Source: JAXMHN01 sp964578605
Lineage (GTDB): Bacteria; Verrucomicrobiota; Verrucomicrobiia; Limisphaerales; SIBE01
Reading direction: 5' to 3'
Assembly (NCBI GenBank): GCA_964578605.1
Contig: CAZODO010000001.1
Coordinates: forward strand, 101,371-165,370
DNA: 64,000 nucleotides
Shown: in pieces, positions 1 to 9,512 of the stretch
Layout of the letters: each line of letters begins with the position of its first letter
Position numbering within the stretch: the stretch's first letter is position 1
Program-made: the position numbers and the translations under genes
Notes under the pieces: model-generated
Told to the model about the DNA's origin: nothing
Database searches by the model: none
What the model saw: only the letters and a program-made list of their open reading frames with translations

Positions 1-3000
1 CCGCCGGACGGAATCAAGGTGCCGGCTGGAATGCGGTATTTGGCCGGTTCTCCCGAATCGTCGCTGAGGAACCAGCCGCTGACGTCGGCCTCGGCGGGCG
101 TGGGATTGAACAATTCAATCGTATCCAATCCGGAAGCGCCGCCGCGAGTGAGAGCTTCATTAACGACGACGCCGGGGATCTGGGGTTCCGGCGGATCGGC
201 GGCCCCTGGCGAACCGCCGCGGGCGCTGCTGGGGCGCCAATGGGTGCGGCTGGACCAGCGCTCAGGAGCGGCGTTCTCGTCAAGGGGCACCAGGGAAAAG
301 CCAAGGCCGTCCGCGATCGCGAACCACGCGTCGTTATAGGTGAAGTTCAGGAGGGGCTCTTGCAACGGGCCCGATAAGACAAGCTGTTCGCCCTGGTTGC
401 TGAGGCTGCCCAGAAACTCCCCGGCAACGTTGTTCACGCCTGGATATCGGGTGGCGAAAGCGGCGCGGTTCCTCACCAGCACCACGTGCTCTCCAGGAGC
501 CAGGGAAGTCACGCCGCTGGCCGCGGTGAACGTGTACTCAATCCCCGCAGTGAAAGCGGCCCCGATCAGGTTGAGGGGGGTTGTGCCCGTGTTTCTCAGC
601 TCAATGAACTCGAACGCCTCTGCATCGCTGCTGCCCGGCCCTGGCTCGGGTGCAAACATGATCTCGCTGATCGTCAGGGCTGGCCGGCTCATCACGAATG
701 TGGCCGCCACGGGACCAGACCAGGGACTCGATAGAGGCGGCTGGTTTGCTCCGGTGAGATTGCGGTGGTTCAAGTCTCGGGCGCGGGCCACAAGGCGGGT
801 GTTCTGCGCAAGGGTGATGGGGCCGGAATAGGTCCGGGCATTGGGACTGACATTGCCTCCCGGCGCCCGGGGGTCTGCTCCGTCCAGAGTGTAGTAAAGG
901 GCGGCGCCCGCCGGACCGGAAAGCGTCACGGAAAGTCCCGGTTCGGCCGGTCCGCCAGGATGGCTGATGACGGGCGCTGCCAGGAAGTTTGTGTCGATGA
1001 AGTCCACGCGGTCACCAAGCCACCGCTTCAGGTAGTCCACTTCGGCCTGGTAACTGCCCCATCGCGGCGACGTAAAGCCCGGCCAGCGGGCGACCTCGCG
1101 TTTCTGCGCTTCACGAACCTGCCCGGTCAGCGAATCCACCAGGGAATGAAGGCTGGCGATGGAAAACGCGTCGCGCCGAAGTTCCTGCCAGCGATCGATC
1201 CAGCGCTGCCAGAAGTCGATATCCCTGAACATGGGAGAGTACCATGGGTTGGAGAAGATCCAGTCCGGGTTGAACATGTCCGTTCCGCGATCGCCGCCGG
1301 CGGAACGCCAGAGGCGGGGATTGCTGTCGCGCCCGTCGGTCGATCCCAAGGCGCGGTCGAGATCCCAGAGCGGGCCGAAGGCGAGTTTGCCATTGCGGGG
1401 CTTGTAAAAGTAGCCGCTAAGCCGGAGCGCATCGACGTTAAAGGTGAGGATATTCAGGATGTGGTGATCGATCGCGGCGGGCACGTCGATATACTTGGCG
1501 TAACCGTTCACCGGATCGGCAAAATTGGGGCTGTCCAAGACGGTGAGCATCTCGTCCAAGTAGTCCGTGATATACCGGTATTGGGCGGCGCGCTGAGGTT
1601 GAGTGATCTCGGCCCACTTCGGGTCTTGCGCGTTGATCCCAAGGCCCCCGGCGTAAAGCTGGCCCTCATCAGGAGCCCCGCGATCCACGCTCAACACATA
1701 CCCGCCGCTGACTTCCGGGAGCTTCGAATGCTCCGGCTGCAAGGAGTCGATATTGATCCGGTCCGGTCCGCGTTTGATTCTCTCCAGGAGCACGTAGACG
1801 CCGTTGTAGTTGGCGTAGGTCACGGCGCCTCCCCGCGTGTTGACGAACACTTCAACGAAACGGGCGCGCGGCGAATAGCGCCCGATCTGGCGGCTCAGGT
1901 CGTGGGCGAACTTGTTGTGGATCAGCACCGGCTCGAAATTGTTGCAGGCGTAAAGAATCCAATCGGCTTCCGCGGGCATTCCGAGCAGCGCATGATCCTG
2001 GTCGTCATTATGTTCGTTCCAGAACTCGACGCGGAAGTTGGATTTGGCCTGGCCCATCGTGCTCGAGCCGCGAAGGTTGATGCCGGCCCGGGTGCTGAGC
2101 GTGGGCCGGTTGGTCAGCGAGGTGCGCCCGAATCCGGGCTCGAAGACCGAGATGTTGGCAAACTGTCGTGTGCCAGCCGGCACGCGCCCGCCCTGGAAGT
2201 TGTGGATCACCACCACAGGAAGGTCGGAGCTGAATTCGGCAGCGGTTGCATCGAGCTGCATGTAGGTTCGGCTTTCGGGTGTGCTGGGGAGCAAGCCTGG
2301 GCTGAAATTGACCGCACGCACCTGGACGGTGCCGCTGATATCGATCGGCGCCGAATAGACCGGCGAACGATCGGTCGGGAGGGAACCATCAATGGTAAAG
2401 CGAATCACGGCGTCAGGCGAGTCGGCCGACAATTCCAGCGCGAACGACGCCGCGAAGGTGCCCGCAGGCCGAGAGAATCGGACTGGCGCCGCAAACCCGG
2501 GTCCGCCGCTGGCGTTGGGCGCTTCCGGGGTGGGCGCGGGGAAGAAGGCGAGCAGGTTGGGGTTGCCCCGCTCCCGGCCATACGAAACGTCCTCGAACTG
2601 CGCCGGGTAAACCGCAAATTCCGAGACGGCCTTGCCGTCCGGATCGCACAAGGCCAGGTAACCGCCTTCACGCGCCAGCTTGAAGTTCGCGTGCAGCCGG
2701 GCCAAAGGGTTGGTCCGGTTCTTCTCGGACGCAAAGACAAGCAGGCAGGTGTTGGGCAGGAGCGAAACGTTCGGGAAGCGCCATTGGACCAGATTGCTGC
2801 GCGTCGTGAGTGAATAGCCGGACAGGGTGGCGGGGGTGCTTCCGGCGTTAAAGATCTCGATCCAATCCGAACTGTCGCCGTCCTCGTCGTTGAGCGTGTC
2901 GTTGTTGTCGGCCATGAATTCCGAAATCAGAAGCCCGGGCGGTTCAGCGTTCGGATCGAGCGTATAGCTCCAGGTCCCTCCAGCAAACGGATTGGCTGCG

Positions 3001-3851
3001 GACGCAAGGTCATGGATGCCATGACCCGGAGCCCAGGCGAGCGTGACCGTGCCCTCGGGAGGTTGAGGGAACTCAAAACCATACTGGGAGGCATTGAAAG
3101 CCGTCACCTTCACCGCCGGTTGCCCGTTGATAAGAAGGTCTGCCGCATCGACTCCCGTGACGTCCTCGTCAAAAGCGATCTCCACCTGGGTCAGGCGCTG
3201 CACAAGGGCGTTAACGAGCGGCACAACCATTTCAACGGCAGGGGCGATGTCGTCCACCGAGTTGGACATCGAGAGCCAAATGCCGAAGTCGGTGCTGTTG
3301 CCCAACCCCGAATTAAACGCCTGGATCGCGATGACATTGGTTCCCTCGAGCAAGTGCGCCTCCGCCTGGCCGAGGACGGTCGTCTCCACCGGGACCGGTT
3401 CGGAAAGGGCCGAACGCGACGTGCCGTTAAAAGGGACGAAGCCGCCAGGCATATTGAACCGGATCACTTCGGCGCCGTTAATCCAGGCGATAAACCCGTC
3501 GTCGCACATGGCGGTCAGCTGCACTTCCCGGATGTCCTTGGGATCGCTGACGACGAATTCTCTGCGAAGAAACACGCAACTGTAATTGCCCCGCATTTCC
3601 ACCAGCTCGGTATTGCCCCCGAGCGCGTTCTGGTTGCCGGGTTGGTCCTCGTAGAAGAAGGGGCTCCTGCCGGTGGCCCAACCCGAGTCGTCAAACCCTG
3701 CCACGCGCCATGCCGCGGGGTCGCCGGGACTGGCTTCGCTCAACCCGGGCAGGTATTTCCATTCCGCGTCGTAGGGAAACACCCCTGCTGCCGAAGCAGA
3801 TAGGGTCCAAGCAAACGCCAGCGCGCTGGCAATCAACGATGATGAAAACAT
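1..3851 (-). CDS. Secreted CotH-domain / lamin-tail-domain giant protein (5' part, runs off window)
   Basis: The minus frame is open without a stop from the ATG at 3851 to the window edge, so at least 1283 residues are visible and the C-terminus is missing. A signal peptide (FSSSLIASALAFAWTLSASA) leads into a jelly-roll-like module (about 25-200; W..GFDDSGW..G and INGAEVIRFNMPGG), an Ig-like stretch, a lamin-tail domain (about 300-430; LLISEFMADNNDT, DWIEIFN), a chitobiase-C-like repeat (FTIDGSLPT), a CotH kinase-like domain (about 560-930; VYVLLERIKRGPDRINI, FGPLWDLDRALG), a second chitobiase-C-like repeat (YYTLDGADPR) and more lamin-tail sequence. Spore-coat CotH is a known protein kinase; here the protein is probably exported and surface-associated. 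The start is uncertain: an in-frame GTG lies five codons upstream and no good Shine-Dalgarno is seen. Domain calls are firm, the physiological role is unknown. Confidence 0.85.
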   Translation of the reverse strand, partial: MFSSSLIASALAFAWTLSASAAGVFPYDAEWKYLPGLSEASPGDPAAWRVAGFDDSGWATGRSPFFYEDQPGNQNALGGNTELVEMRGNYSCVFLRREFVVSDPKDIREVQLTAMCDDGFIAWINGAEVIRFNMPGGFVPFNGTSRSALSEPVPVETTVLGQAEAHLLEGTNVIAIQAFNSGLGNSTDFGIWLSMSNSVDDIAPAVEMVVPLVNALVQRLTQVEIAFDEDVTGVDAADLLINGQPAVKVTAFNASQYGFEFPQPPEGTVTLAWAPGHGIHDLASAANPFAGGTWSYTLDPNAEPPGLLISEFMADNNDTLNDEDGDSSDWIEIFNAGSTPATLSGYSLTTRSNLVQWRFPNVSLLPNTCLLVFASEKNRTNPLARLHANFKLAREGGYLALCDPDGKAVSEFAVYPAQFEDVSYGRERGNPNLLAFFPAPTPEAPNASGGPGFAAPVRFSRPAGTFAASFALELSADSPDAVIRFTIDGSLPTDRSPVYSAPIDISGTVQVRAVNFSPGLLPSTPESRTYMQLDATAAEFSSDLPVVVIHNFQGGRVPAGTRQFANISVFEPGFGRTSLTNRPTLSTRAGINLRGSSTMGQAKSNFRVEFWNEHNDDQDHALLGMPAEADWILYACNNFEPVLIHNKFAHDLSRQIGRYSPRARFVEVFVNTRGGAVTYANYNGVYVLLERIKRGPDRINIDSLQPEHSKLPEVSGGYVLSVDRGAPDEGQLYAGGLGINAQDPKWAEITQPQRAAQYRYITDYLDEMLTVLDSPNFADPVNGYAKYIDVPAAIDHHILNILTFNVDALRLSGYFYKPRNGKLAFGPLWDLDRALGSTDGRDSNPRLWRSAGGDRGTDMFNPDWIFSNPWYSPMFRDIDFWQRWIDRWQELRRDAFSIASLHSLVDSLTGQVREAQKREVARWPGFTSPRWGSYQAEVDYLKRWLGDRVDFIDTNFLAAPVISHPGGPAEPGLSVTLSGPAGAALYYTLDGADPRAPGGNVSPNARTYSGPITLAQNTRLVARARDLNHRNLTGANQPPLSSPWSGPVAATFVMSRPALTISEIMFAPEPGPGSSDAEAFEFIELRNTGTTPLNLIGAAFTAGIEYTFTAASGVTSLAPGEHVVLVRNRAAFATRYPGVNNVAGEFLGSLSNQGEQLVLSGPLQEPLLNFTYNDAWFAIADGLGFSLVPLDENAAPERWSSRTHWRPSSARGGSPGAADPPEPQIPGVVVNEALTRGGASGLDTIELFNPTPAEADVSGWFLSDDSGEPAKYRIPAGTLIPSG

Positions 3852-3952
3852 CAATGGAGGTAACACAGGTAGATCGACAATAAGCAAACTCCTTGCCAGC
3901 TTCTGGCCACACAACACCCCTCCTTCAGCTTCCCCATAACGCTTCGCTCAAC

Positions 3953-4753
3953 TCACTCAACCGCCCGCACGATGTATCCACCCGATTTCTCGTCGGGCTC
4001 CAGCTTTACCAGGCCCCGTTTCTCCGCTTCGAGGAGCAGCTCATTGAAGGATCGGAACCCATGGGCGCGTTCGTTGAATCCCGGGTTGCGCCGCTTGATG
4101 GCCTGTTTGATCATGGAACCCCAGATCCGCTCGTCCTCTTCCCGCTCGTCCGTGATGGCTTCGAACGTTTCCGCGATCAGTTCGAGCGCTTTCTCCTGCG
4201 AAGGCCTTCTTGACTCTCCTTCGCCAGCTTTGGAGACGACGCCGGTAACGGAGGCGCGCCGGGTCTTTGACGGTTCCGACCGGACGAGGTCGTCGTAGTA
4301 AATAAACTGGTCGCAGTTGTTGATGAACAGGTCGGAGCTGGACTTCTTGACGCCCACGCCGATGACGGTTTTCGCATTCTCCCGGAGTTTGCTTACCAGC
4401 GGCGAGAAATCGGAGTCCCCACTGATGATCACGAAACTATCGACGTGCCCCTTGGTATAACAGAGATCGAGCGCATCGACCACCATGCGAATATCGGCCG
4501 AGTTCTTTCCGGATTGCCGCAGATGGGGGATCTCGATGAGTTCGAACGCCGTCTCGTGCAGGTCCCGCTTAAACTCTTTGTAACGGTCAAAGTCGCAGTA
4601 AGCCTTTTTGACGACGATATGCCCTTTCAATAAGAGCCGCTCAATCACCTTCTGAATGTCGAACCGCGGGTGGTTCGCCTCACGTGCCCCGAGGGCGATG
4701 TTCTCAAGGTCTAGAAAGACCGCCATTGTTGCATCGTCGTTGTGCGGATTCAT
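3953..4753 (-). CDS. NYN-domain (PIN-like) ribonuclease with C-terminal OST-HTH/LOTUS domain
   Basis: This 266-residue protein has an N-terminal NYN domain of the LabA/DUF88 type. The acidic positions expected of a PIN-like metal site are visible: AVFLDLENI, CDFDRYKEFK, SADIRMVVDALDL and IISGDSDFSPLV. After a basic linker (about 160-185) comes a winged-helix OST-HTH/LOTUS-like domain (about 190-264) with the typical FRSFNELLLEAEKRGLVKLE ending. Proteins of this layout are inferred RNases or RNA-binding factors in the cytoplasm. The same reading frame continues upstream of 4753, but that part is antisense to the glycosyltransferase gene and reads as low-complexity shadow, so the ATG before NPHNDDATM is preferred. 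The gene is divergent from that glycosyltransferase, with 93 bp between them. The RNA target is unknown. Confidence 0.85.
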   Translation of the reverse strand: MNPHNDDATMAVFLDLENIALGAREANHPRFDIQKVIERLLLKGHIVVKKAYCDFDRYKEFKRDLHETAFELIEIPHLRQSGKNSADIRMVVDALDLCYTKGHVDSFVIISGDSDFSPLVSKLRENAKTVIGVGVKKSSSDLFINNCDQFIYYDDLVRSEPSKTRRASVTGVVSKAGEGESRRPSQEKALELIAETFEAITDEREEDERIWGSMIKQAIKRRNPGFNERAHGFRSFNELLLEAEKRGLVKLEPDEKSGGYIVRAVE

Positions 4754-4846
4754 GTCGGCATCGATCGTATCAGGCTGCCAGGAAAAGACGAGGGAATTGG
4801 GGCCGGGACCGTTGCAAATCCCGGGTGATTTGGTAAATAGAGCGGA

Positions 4847-5716
4847 GTGACTCAGCCAATCCCTGACATCCTGCTCCTGATCCCTGCTTATAATGAAGAG
4901 CAGCGGATCGAGCCTGTCTTGCGGGCCTACGCGGAGTATTTTCGGAAGCATTATACCGGGAGATTTCAGCTGGTCGTGGTGCTGAACGGGTGCATCGACG
5001 ACACGCTCTCCGTGGTTGAGCGGGTGGCCGCAGAGCATCCCGAGATCCGCGCGCTTAACTTCCCGGCGCCGATCGGGAAGGGCGGCGCGCTCATCGAGGG
5101 ATTGAAACTCGCGCCGATGAGCGACTTGATCGGGTATGTGGACGCGGACGGGGCGACCGCGCCGCCCGCTTTCCTGGACCTCGTGGAGCATTGCCAAGGC
5201 GTGGATTGCGCGATCGGGTCGCGCTGGCTGCCGGGCTCGGTCCTTCACCAGGCCCAGTCCAGGCAGCGGCGGATCTTCAGTCGGATTTTCCATATGATTG
5301 TCCAGCTGTTGTTCCGCATGGATATCGTTGATACCCAATGTGGAGCGAAAGTCATTCGGCGCGAAGCGGTGGAACGGATTCACTCCGCCCTTTGCATCGC
5401 GGATGTTGCTTTTGACATCAACCTGCTATACGCCCTGAAACGCCACGGATTCACCGTTCGGGAAGTGCCGACCGAATGGACCGATAAGTTGGGATCGAAG
5501 ATCAAGCTGAATCGGGGTGCGTTGGGCATTCTGCTCTCGGTGATCCGGTTGCGGCTCGTTTATTCGCCGTTTTACCGGTGGTTGCGGCCGCTTCGCCCGC
5601 TCGAGGGATGGGTTTACAGGAAGCTGCTACGCGCGCCGCAGCCGCTACCTGGTCCGCTCCACACCCCGCGCCAGCGGAAGGCGGCCGAACGGGGCCTGAA
5701 CGGGGCAACCCATTAA
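4847..5716 (+). CDS. Family 2 glycosyltransferase, dolichyl-phosphate mannosyltransferase-like
   Basis: The 289-residue protein begins with the GT2 nucleotide-sugar fold: LLLIPAYNEEQRI, VVLNGCIDDT, the GKGGALIEGL loop, the DXD-like YVDADGA (metal/UDP or GDP binding) and QCGAKVIRREAV. The C-terminal part (about 220-289) is basic and proline-rich and shows no clear membrane helix, unlike longer polyprenyl-phosphate transferases. A GTG start at 4847 is forced, because an in-frame TAG sits at 4838-4840. The gene probably transfers a sugar to a polyprenyl phosphate or a glycan in the cluster that follows. It converges on the flippase gene and their stop codons overlap by 4 bp (5713-5716). The sugar donor and acceptor cannot be read from the sequence. 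Confidence 0.85.
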   Translation: MTQPIPDILLLIPAYNEEQRIEPVLRAYAEYFRKHYTGRFQLVVVLNGCIDDTLSVVERVAAEHPEIRALNFPAPIGKGGALIEGLKLAPMSDLIGYVDADGATAPPAFLDLVEHCQGVDCAIGSRWLPGSVLHQAQSRQRRIFSRIFHMIVQLLFRMDIVDTQCGAKVIRREAVERIHSALCIADVAFDINLLYALKRHGFTVREVPTEWTDKLGSKIKLNRGALGILLSVIRLRLVYSPFYRWLRPLRPLEGWVYRKLLRAPQPLPGPLHTPRQRKAAERGLNGATH

Positions 5717-7002
5717 GGGTGACGCTCCTTCCTGAACGTAAACCAAAGCGCGACCCCCAGGAGCAGTGTGTTAAAGACGCCCAGCGTCCCGACCACGATC
5801 TTGAATCCTTGGAAGAACTCTTGGCCCGAAAACCCCGCAATCCGGTTCCGGAGCAGTCCCAGGGCGCAGGCGTACCCGATGGCCACCAGGACGGTCCATG
5901 GCACAATTCTGAAACGATCGCGGGCTAACAGGTTGCTGATGAGCACATTGGCCAGGATCAAGGGCAACAGACTCCAGGCGAACCACGGCACCAAGGGCGC
6001 CGAGGCCCAGTAAGTAGGGTTACGGAAATAGATGATTCTCAAGGGAAGCCACGGCAGCACCGTGCATGCGAGAGCCGCCGCCGCGCCCAAAATGGCCGTG
6101 GCAATCACGGCGTGCTGGAGTGCGTCCGTTTTTTCCGTAAGGGCGGCGCTCCTCACGACCTTCGGGAACATCACGGCGGCGAGCGGGGTGGTGAAGCTGA
6201 CCATGGCCAAGCCGATCATCGCGCCCGGCGTGTAGAACGGGGATTCCCCCTTCGAAAAGACCGACTGGACGAAGATCACGTCCACGTTCGCCATGAAAAG
6301 GACCACTCCCACCCCCAACGTCAGCGGCACCAGCCTGTTCAGCAAGGGCCGCCACTCAAATGACGTTCCAGGGCCCGTCACGATGCTCCAGATCAGCCAG
6401 GTGCCAATCCCCAGCGCAACGATCTGGCCGATGAGCGCGCCGGTCATTCCTCCAGCCGCTTGCCCGCCCAACGAGACGATCAGGACGATCGCAGCAAACC
6501 GGCCGGCGCCATCGAGGATCATGACCCAGCCGAGCCCGGCAAAGTGCTCTCGTCCTTGGAGCACACCCTTCACGATGGGCGCCCAGAGGGAAGCCAATCC
6601 AAGCAGCACGGTAACCCAGAGGGCAGCGGGGTTCGAGATCTTCAACGCGGTTAGGATCTGGTTACGAGAAGCGAACACGCCGGCCGCGATAACAATCCAG
6701 ATCAGGAAAGTGGCACCCAGCACCGCCCGGGTGGCGGCAGCGAGCCTTCTCTTTTCGAGCTCTGAAACTGCGGCCGCGGCTTGGCGGGCAAAGACTATTT
6801 GCAGTCCGCCTGCCGGGAAGCCCAGGAGCAGAAAGATTCGGAGCAACGTGTAGAAGAGCGCATATTCCGACTCGATCATCGGCTTGTTCACCACCACGTG
6901 AACCGCCGTCATGAACATCCCACCGAGGACCGTCGCCACGACCATCCACCCGCTCTGGCGAAAGAAAGTGAGCCTTTCGGCGGCGGATCGGGTTGCGGTC
7001 AT
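5713..7002 (-). CDS. Polysaccharide flippase / oligosaccharide-repeat-unit exporter (MOP family)
   Basis: This 429-residue protein is almost entirely hydrophobic helices (about 12 expected), beginning FFRQSGWMVVATVLGGMFMT and continuing with pairs of helices separated by short charged loops. This is the layout of Wzx/MurJ-type MOP-superfamily lipid-linked oligosaccharide flippases. The ATG at 7002 is chosen: an upstream in-frame ATG at 7158 would overlap the preceding glycosyltransferase by more than 100 bp and adds a non-membrane stretch. The gene follows the GT4 gene with a 49-bp gap on the same strand, consistent with a surface-polysaccharide assembly operon. The substrate is not known. 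Family assignment rests on topology and context rather than on a diagnostic motif. Confidence 0.75.
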   Translation of the reverse strand: MTATRSAAERLTFFRQSGWMVVATVLGGMFMTAVHVVVNKPMIESEYALFYTLLRIFLLLGFPAGGLQIVFARQAAAAVSELEKRRLAAATRAVLGATFLIWIVIAAGVFASRNQILTALKISNPAALWVTVLLGLASLWAPIVKGVLQGREHFAGLGWVMILDGAGRFAAIVLIVSLGGQAAGGMTGALIGQIVALGIGTWLIWSIVTGPGTSFEWRPLLNRLVPLTLGVGVVLFMANVDVIFVQSVFSKGESPFYTPGAMIGLAMVSFTTPLAAVMFPKVVRSAALTEKTDALQHAVIATAILGAAAALACTVLPWLPLRIIYFRNPTYWASAPLVPWFAWSLLPLILANVLISNLLARDRFRIVPWTVLVAIGYACALGLLRNRIAGFSGQEFFQGFKIVVGTLGVFNTLLLGVALWFTFRKERHP

Positions 7003-7051
7003 CAGGCGCCTAGTGAAGCCCAAAGCCTCCCGTGAAATCGAGCAGGAAAGC

Positions 7052-8257
7052 TCACTCCAAAGGCGCTCGGCAGATGCACTCCACGAAATCGACGGCGCGG
7101 TGACAGAGGACTCGCCAATCGAGTTGTTGCCGCACGCGCTGGCTTGCGGCTTCCGCATAGCGTTGGCGCATTTGCGGCGGGTCGAGAAGCAGGCTCGTCA
7201 CCTTTCGACCGAAGCTCGCGCCATCAAACTCCGAGAAGCGCACCATGGGTTCTTCGCCGAAATAGCGCACGGCGCTGTTCAAAGGCGTGCTCACCACGGG
7301 CAATCCAACCGCCAACCCCTCCACGATCTTCGCGACAAAAGCGCAGTGCGTTCCCGCCGACTCTTCGTAAGGAACGATTCCCACCGTGGAGGCTGCCAGG
7401 TGCTGCGCGACGTCTTCGTAGGGCACAAACCCAGTACATTCGACCAGCGCGTGAGGGATCCGCTGCCTGACCCGCTTGAGAAAACCCTTCAGGGCGGCGG
7501 TTTCCTTGCCCACGAACTTGAACACGGCCTCGGGCTGTTTCTCGGCGACGAATGCCATGGCGTCGAGCGCGATCTTCTTCAAGTGGTGATGATCCAGAGA
7601 ACCGTGCATCACCAGGGTGGGTGTATCGCTGGCTGCCTTGGCTGCCTTCTCTGACCGCAGCTCGAAGCAGGCGCTGTCAAAGCCGTAGTAAATCGGCAGG
7701 ATTCGGTCGCGAGGGTATCCGGTCTCGGCAAAGGAATCCGCCAACGTATCGGAGACCGTCAGCACCGCATCGGCTCCGTAGCGACGGGGCATTGAGAGTT
7801 CGAACGCCTTCATCCGGTTCAAGAGCGGACGCGGCGCGAGGTGGCGCGGCCAGGTCTCCATGAACCCGGTCAGGTAATCGAGGAAGTTCATGATCACCTT
7901 GGCCTGCAGCCTTTGCCGCAGGCGTCCGGCGGTGACCGCAGAGATGGCATGCTGCGAGAACACGAGGTCAAAGGGCGTGGTTCGTGCCGCGTCCTCAACC
8001 AGCCGCTGGACCGCGGATGGATAGAGCAGGTATTTGAAACTGCGGAACGACGTGTATCGCCCCATCTCCCAACGCCGGAACAGGTGGAGGGTGACTGAGA
8101 ATTGGGCCGCCACCGTTTTTGGATCGCTCAGGTCCGGGCAGAAGATGTGCATCTCGTGCCCGCGGCGCACAAATTCCTGCACCAGGTAGGGTGCTTCCGC
8201 CGAACCCCCGCCGCTTGGCGGGAAGAAGGGTTCATGAGTGATAAAGGCGATTCTCAT
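7052..8257 (-). CDS. Family 4 (GT1-like) glycosyltransferase
   Basis: This 401-residue GT-B protein starts MRIAFITHEPFFPPSGGGSA, the N-terminal glycine-rich loop of GT4 enzymes. The C-terminal half carries the expected donor-site elements: LVMHGSLDHHHLKK, VFKFVGKE, VECTGFVPYEDVAQHLAAS, VGIVPYEESAGTHCAFVAKIVEGLAVGLP (split here into its GIVPYEES and KIVEGLAVGLPVVS parts) and a final helix. The enzyme probably adds a sugar to a lipid-linked or surface glycan on the cytoplasmic face. The gene is upstream of and co-directional with the flippase gene, and follows the M20 hydrolase gene after 93 bp. Donor and acceptor specificity cannot be inferred. Confidence 0.88.
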   Translation of the reverse strand: MRIAFITHEPFFPPSGGGSAEAPYLVQEFVRRGHEMHIFCPDLSDPKTVAAQFSVTLHLFRRWEMGRYTSFRSFKYLLYPSAVQRLVEDAARTTPFDLVFSQHAISAVTAGRLRQRLQAKVIMNFLDYLTGFMETWPRHLAPRPLLNRMKAFELSMPRRYGADAVLTVSDTLADSFAETGYPRDRILPIYYGFDSACFELRSEKAAKAASDTPTLVMHGSLDHHHLKKIALDAMAFVAEKQPEAVFKFVGKETAALKGFLKRVRQRIPHALVECTGFVPYEDVAQHLAASTVGIVPYEESAGTHCAFVAKIVEGLAVGLPVVSTPLNSAVRYFGEEPMVRFSEFDGASFGRKVTSLLLDPPQMRQRYAEAASQRVRQQLDWRVLCHRAVDFVECICRAPLE

Positions 8258-8350
8258 TCGGTCAGCCTCTTCCGGGCGGAAGGAACGCGTGCCTCGGAGC
8301 GGCCCTGCCGCCGGGTTGCCTGGGCGTCCGCACGGGTCACGGTGCCAGCC

Positions 8351-9505
8351 TCACGGCAACGACCGGAGGAAACGTTCGAGAAGCTTCACGGCAGAATCCA
8401 GGCTCGCTCTGGCGATCCATTCGGCCGCGGTATGCGCCTGTCTGATGTCGCCTGGCCCGAACACGACACTCGGTATCCCACCCGCCGCCAGCACCGCTGC
8501 GTCACAGAAGTAATCCACGCCGATCGGGGTCTGCTGTCGGGCGCACTGCAGGAACTTCCGGACGAACGGCTCGTCCGTCCTGGTCTCGAGGGGCACGCAC
8601 GGGGCGTGGCGCGCGCTGGCCAAAGCGGCCTTCAATCCGTGTTGTCGCAGGAGGGTCTTGATTTCGCGGCGGACGGTGGTTTCGTTTTCGCCGGGAAGGG
8701 TGCGCCGGTCGATCGTAATGGAGCATTCCGCTGGAACGATGTTTGGCTGGGTGCCGCCACGGATGGAGCCCACGTTGATCGTGGCGCGGCCCAGCAAGGG
8801 GTGCGTGCGCTTTCGAAGTTGTTCCGCATACCGCGTTTCCAGAAGGTCCACCACCTTTGCCATTTCATGGACGGCGTTCTTTCCAAGTTCCGGACGGGCG
8901 CCATGGGCGGGCTTGCCTTGGGTTTCCAGCCGCAGCCAAACATCCCCTTTGTGGGCCGTGACCACTTTCAACCGGGTCGGTTCGCCAACGATGGCCAGAT
9001 CGGCGCTCAGACCCTTCGCGGCCAGGGCGCGTGAGCCCGCCTGGGCATTCTCTTCGTCGGCCAGCCCGGCGAAGACGATCTCCGTCATCTCCGGGCGCGG
9101 CCCCGATGCCGCCACTCGGAGAACGGCCATGAACATGGCCGCAACACTGCCTTTGGTGTCGCACGCCCCGCGCCCATAGATGCGTCCGTTGCGGTGGACG
9201 GGCCGGAACAGGTCCGCGGGATCGCCCGGGGCGCCAACGGTATCAAGGTGCGGCGCAAGGATGACCCGGTGCCGCGTCTTTCCTCGAGAGGGCAACCGGA
9301 TGAGCAGGTTGGGGCGCTCCGGCAGGACCTCCTGCAACTCCGCCGCAAGGCCCGCTTTCTTGGCCAGCCCGGCGAGATATTCGGCCAGGTTTCGCTCGCC
9401 GGCCGCGTGGTCCTCTCCGAATGCCGGATTGACGCTCGGAATAGCGATCAACTCGCCCAACAACCGTTGCGTTGAACTGATTTCACTGGCTTTCAATAGC
9501 CTCAA
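8351..9505 (-). CDS. M20-family amidohydrolase (ArgE/DapE/ACY1-like deacylase)
   Basis: The protein carries the complete di-zinc M20 signature: LAPHLDTVGAPGD (His and Asp), GRGACDTKGSVAAMF (bridging Asp), LADEENAQAG (catalytic Glu-Glu), VGEPTRLKVV and, near the end, FGPGDIRQAHTAAEWI with the last His ligand. The dimerisation lid lies about residues 175-290 with the AHGARPE motif. Length (about 384 residues) fits acetylornithine deacetylase and succinyl-diaminopimelate desuccinylase. No ATG precedes the conserved IAIPSVNP; the TTG at 9505 is taken as start, with TTG at 9496 equally possible, because the upstream gene ends at 9513. It sits inside a glycan cluster, so an N-acyl-sugar or peptide substrate is as plausible as arginine or lysine biosynthesis. 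Confidence 0.85.
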   Translation of the reverse strand: MRLLKASEISSTQRLLGELIAIPSVNPAFGEDHAAGERNLAEYLAGLAKKAGLAAELQEVLPERPNLLIRLPSRGKTRHRVILAPHLDTVGAPGDPADLFRPVHRNGRIYGRGACDTKGSVAAMFMAVLRVAASGPRPEMTEIVFAGLADEENAQAGSRALAAKGLSADLAIVGEPTRLKVVTAHKGDVWLRLETQGKPAHGARPELGKNAVHEMAKVVDLLETRYAEQLRKRTHPLLGRATINVGSIRGGTQPNIVPAECSITIDRRTLPGENETTVRREIKTLLRQHGLKAALASARHAPCVPLETRTDEPFVRKFLQCARQQTPIGVDYFCDAAVLAAGGIPSVVFGPGDIRQAHTAAEWIARASLDSAVKLLERFLRSLP

Positions 9506-9512
9506 GCTAATT

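Noticed and set aside
765..3803. Two long plus-strand open frames opposite the CotH gene (682 and 263 codons)
   Set aside because: The minus-strand frame over the same interval is continuous and shows several recognisable domains; the plus frames are codon-bias shadows with repetitive composition.
4754..5383. Upstream extension of the NYN protein frame by about 210 codons
   Set aside because: It is antisense to the glycosyltransferase and lacks any domain; the NYN domain begins just after the ATG at 4753.
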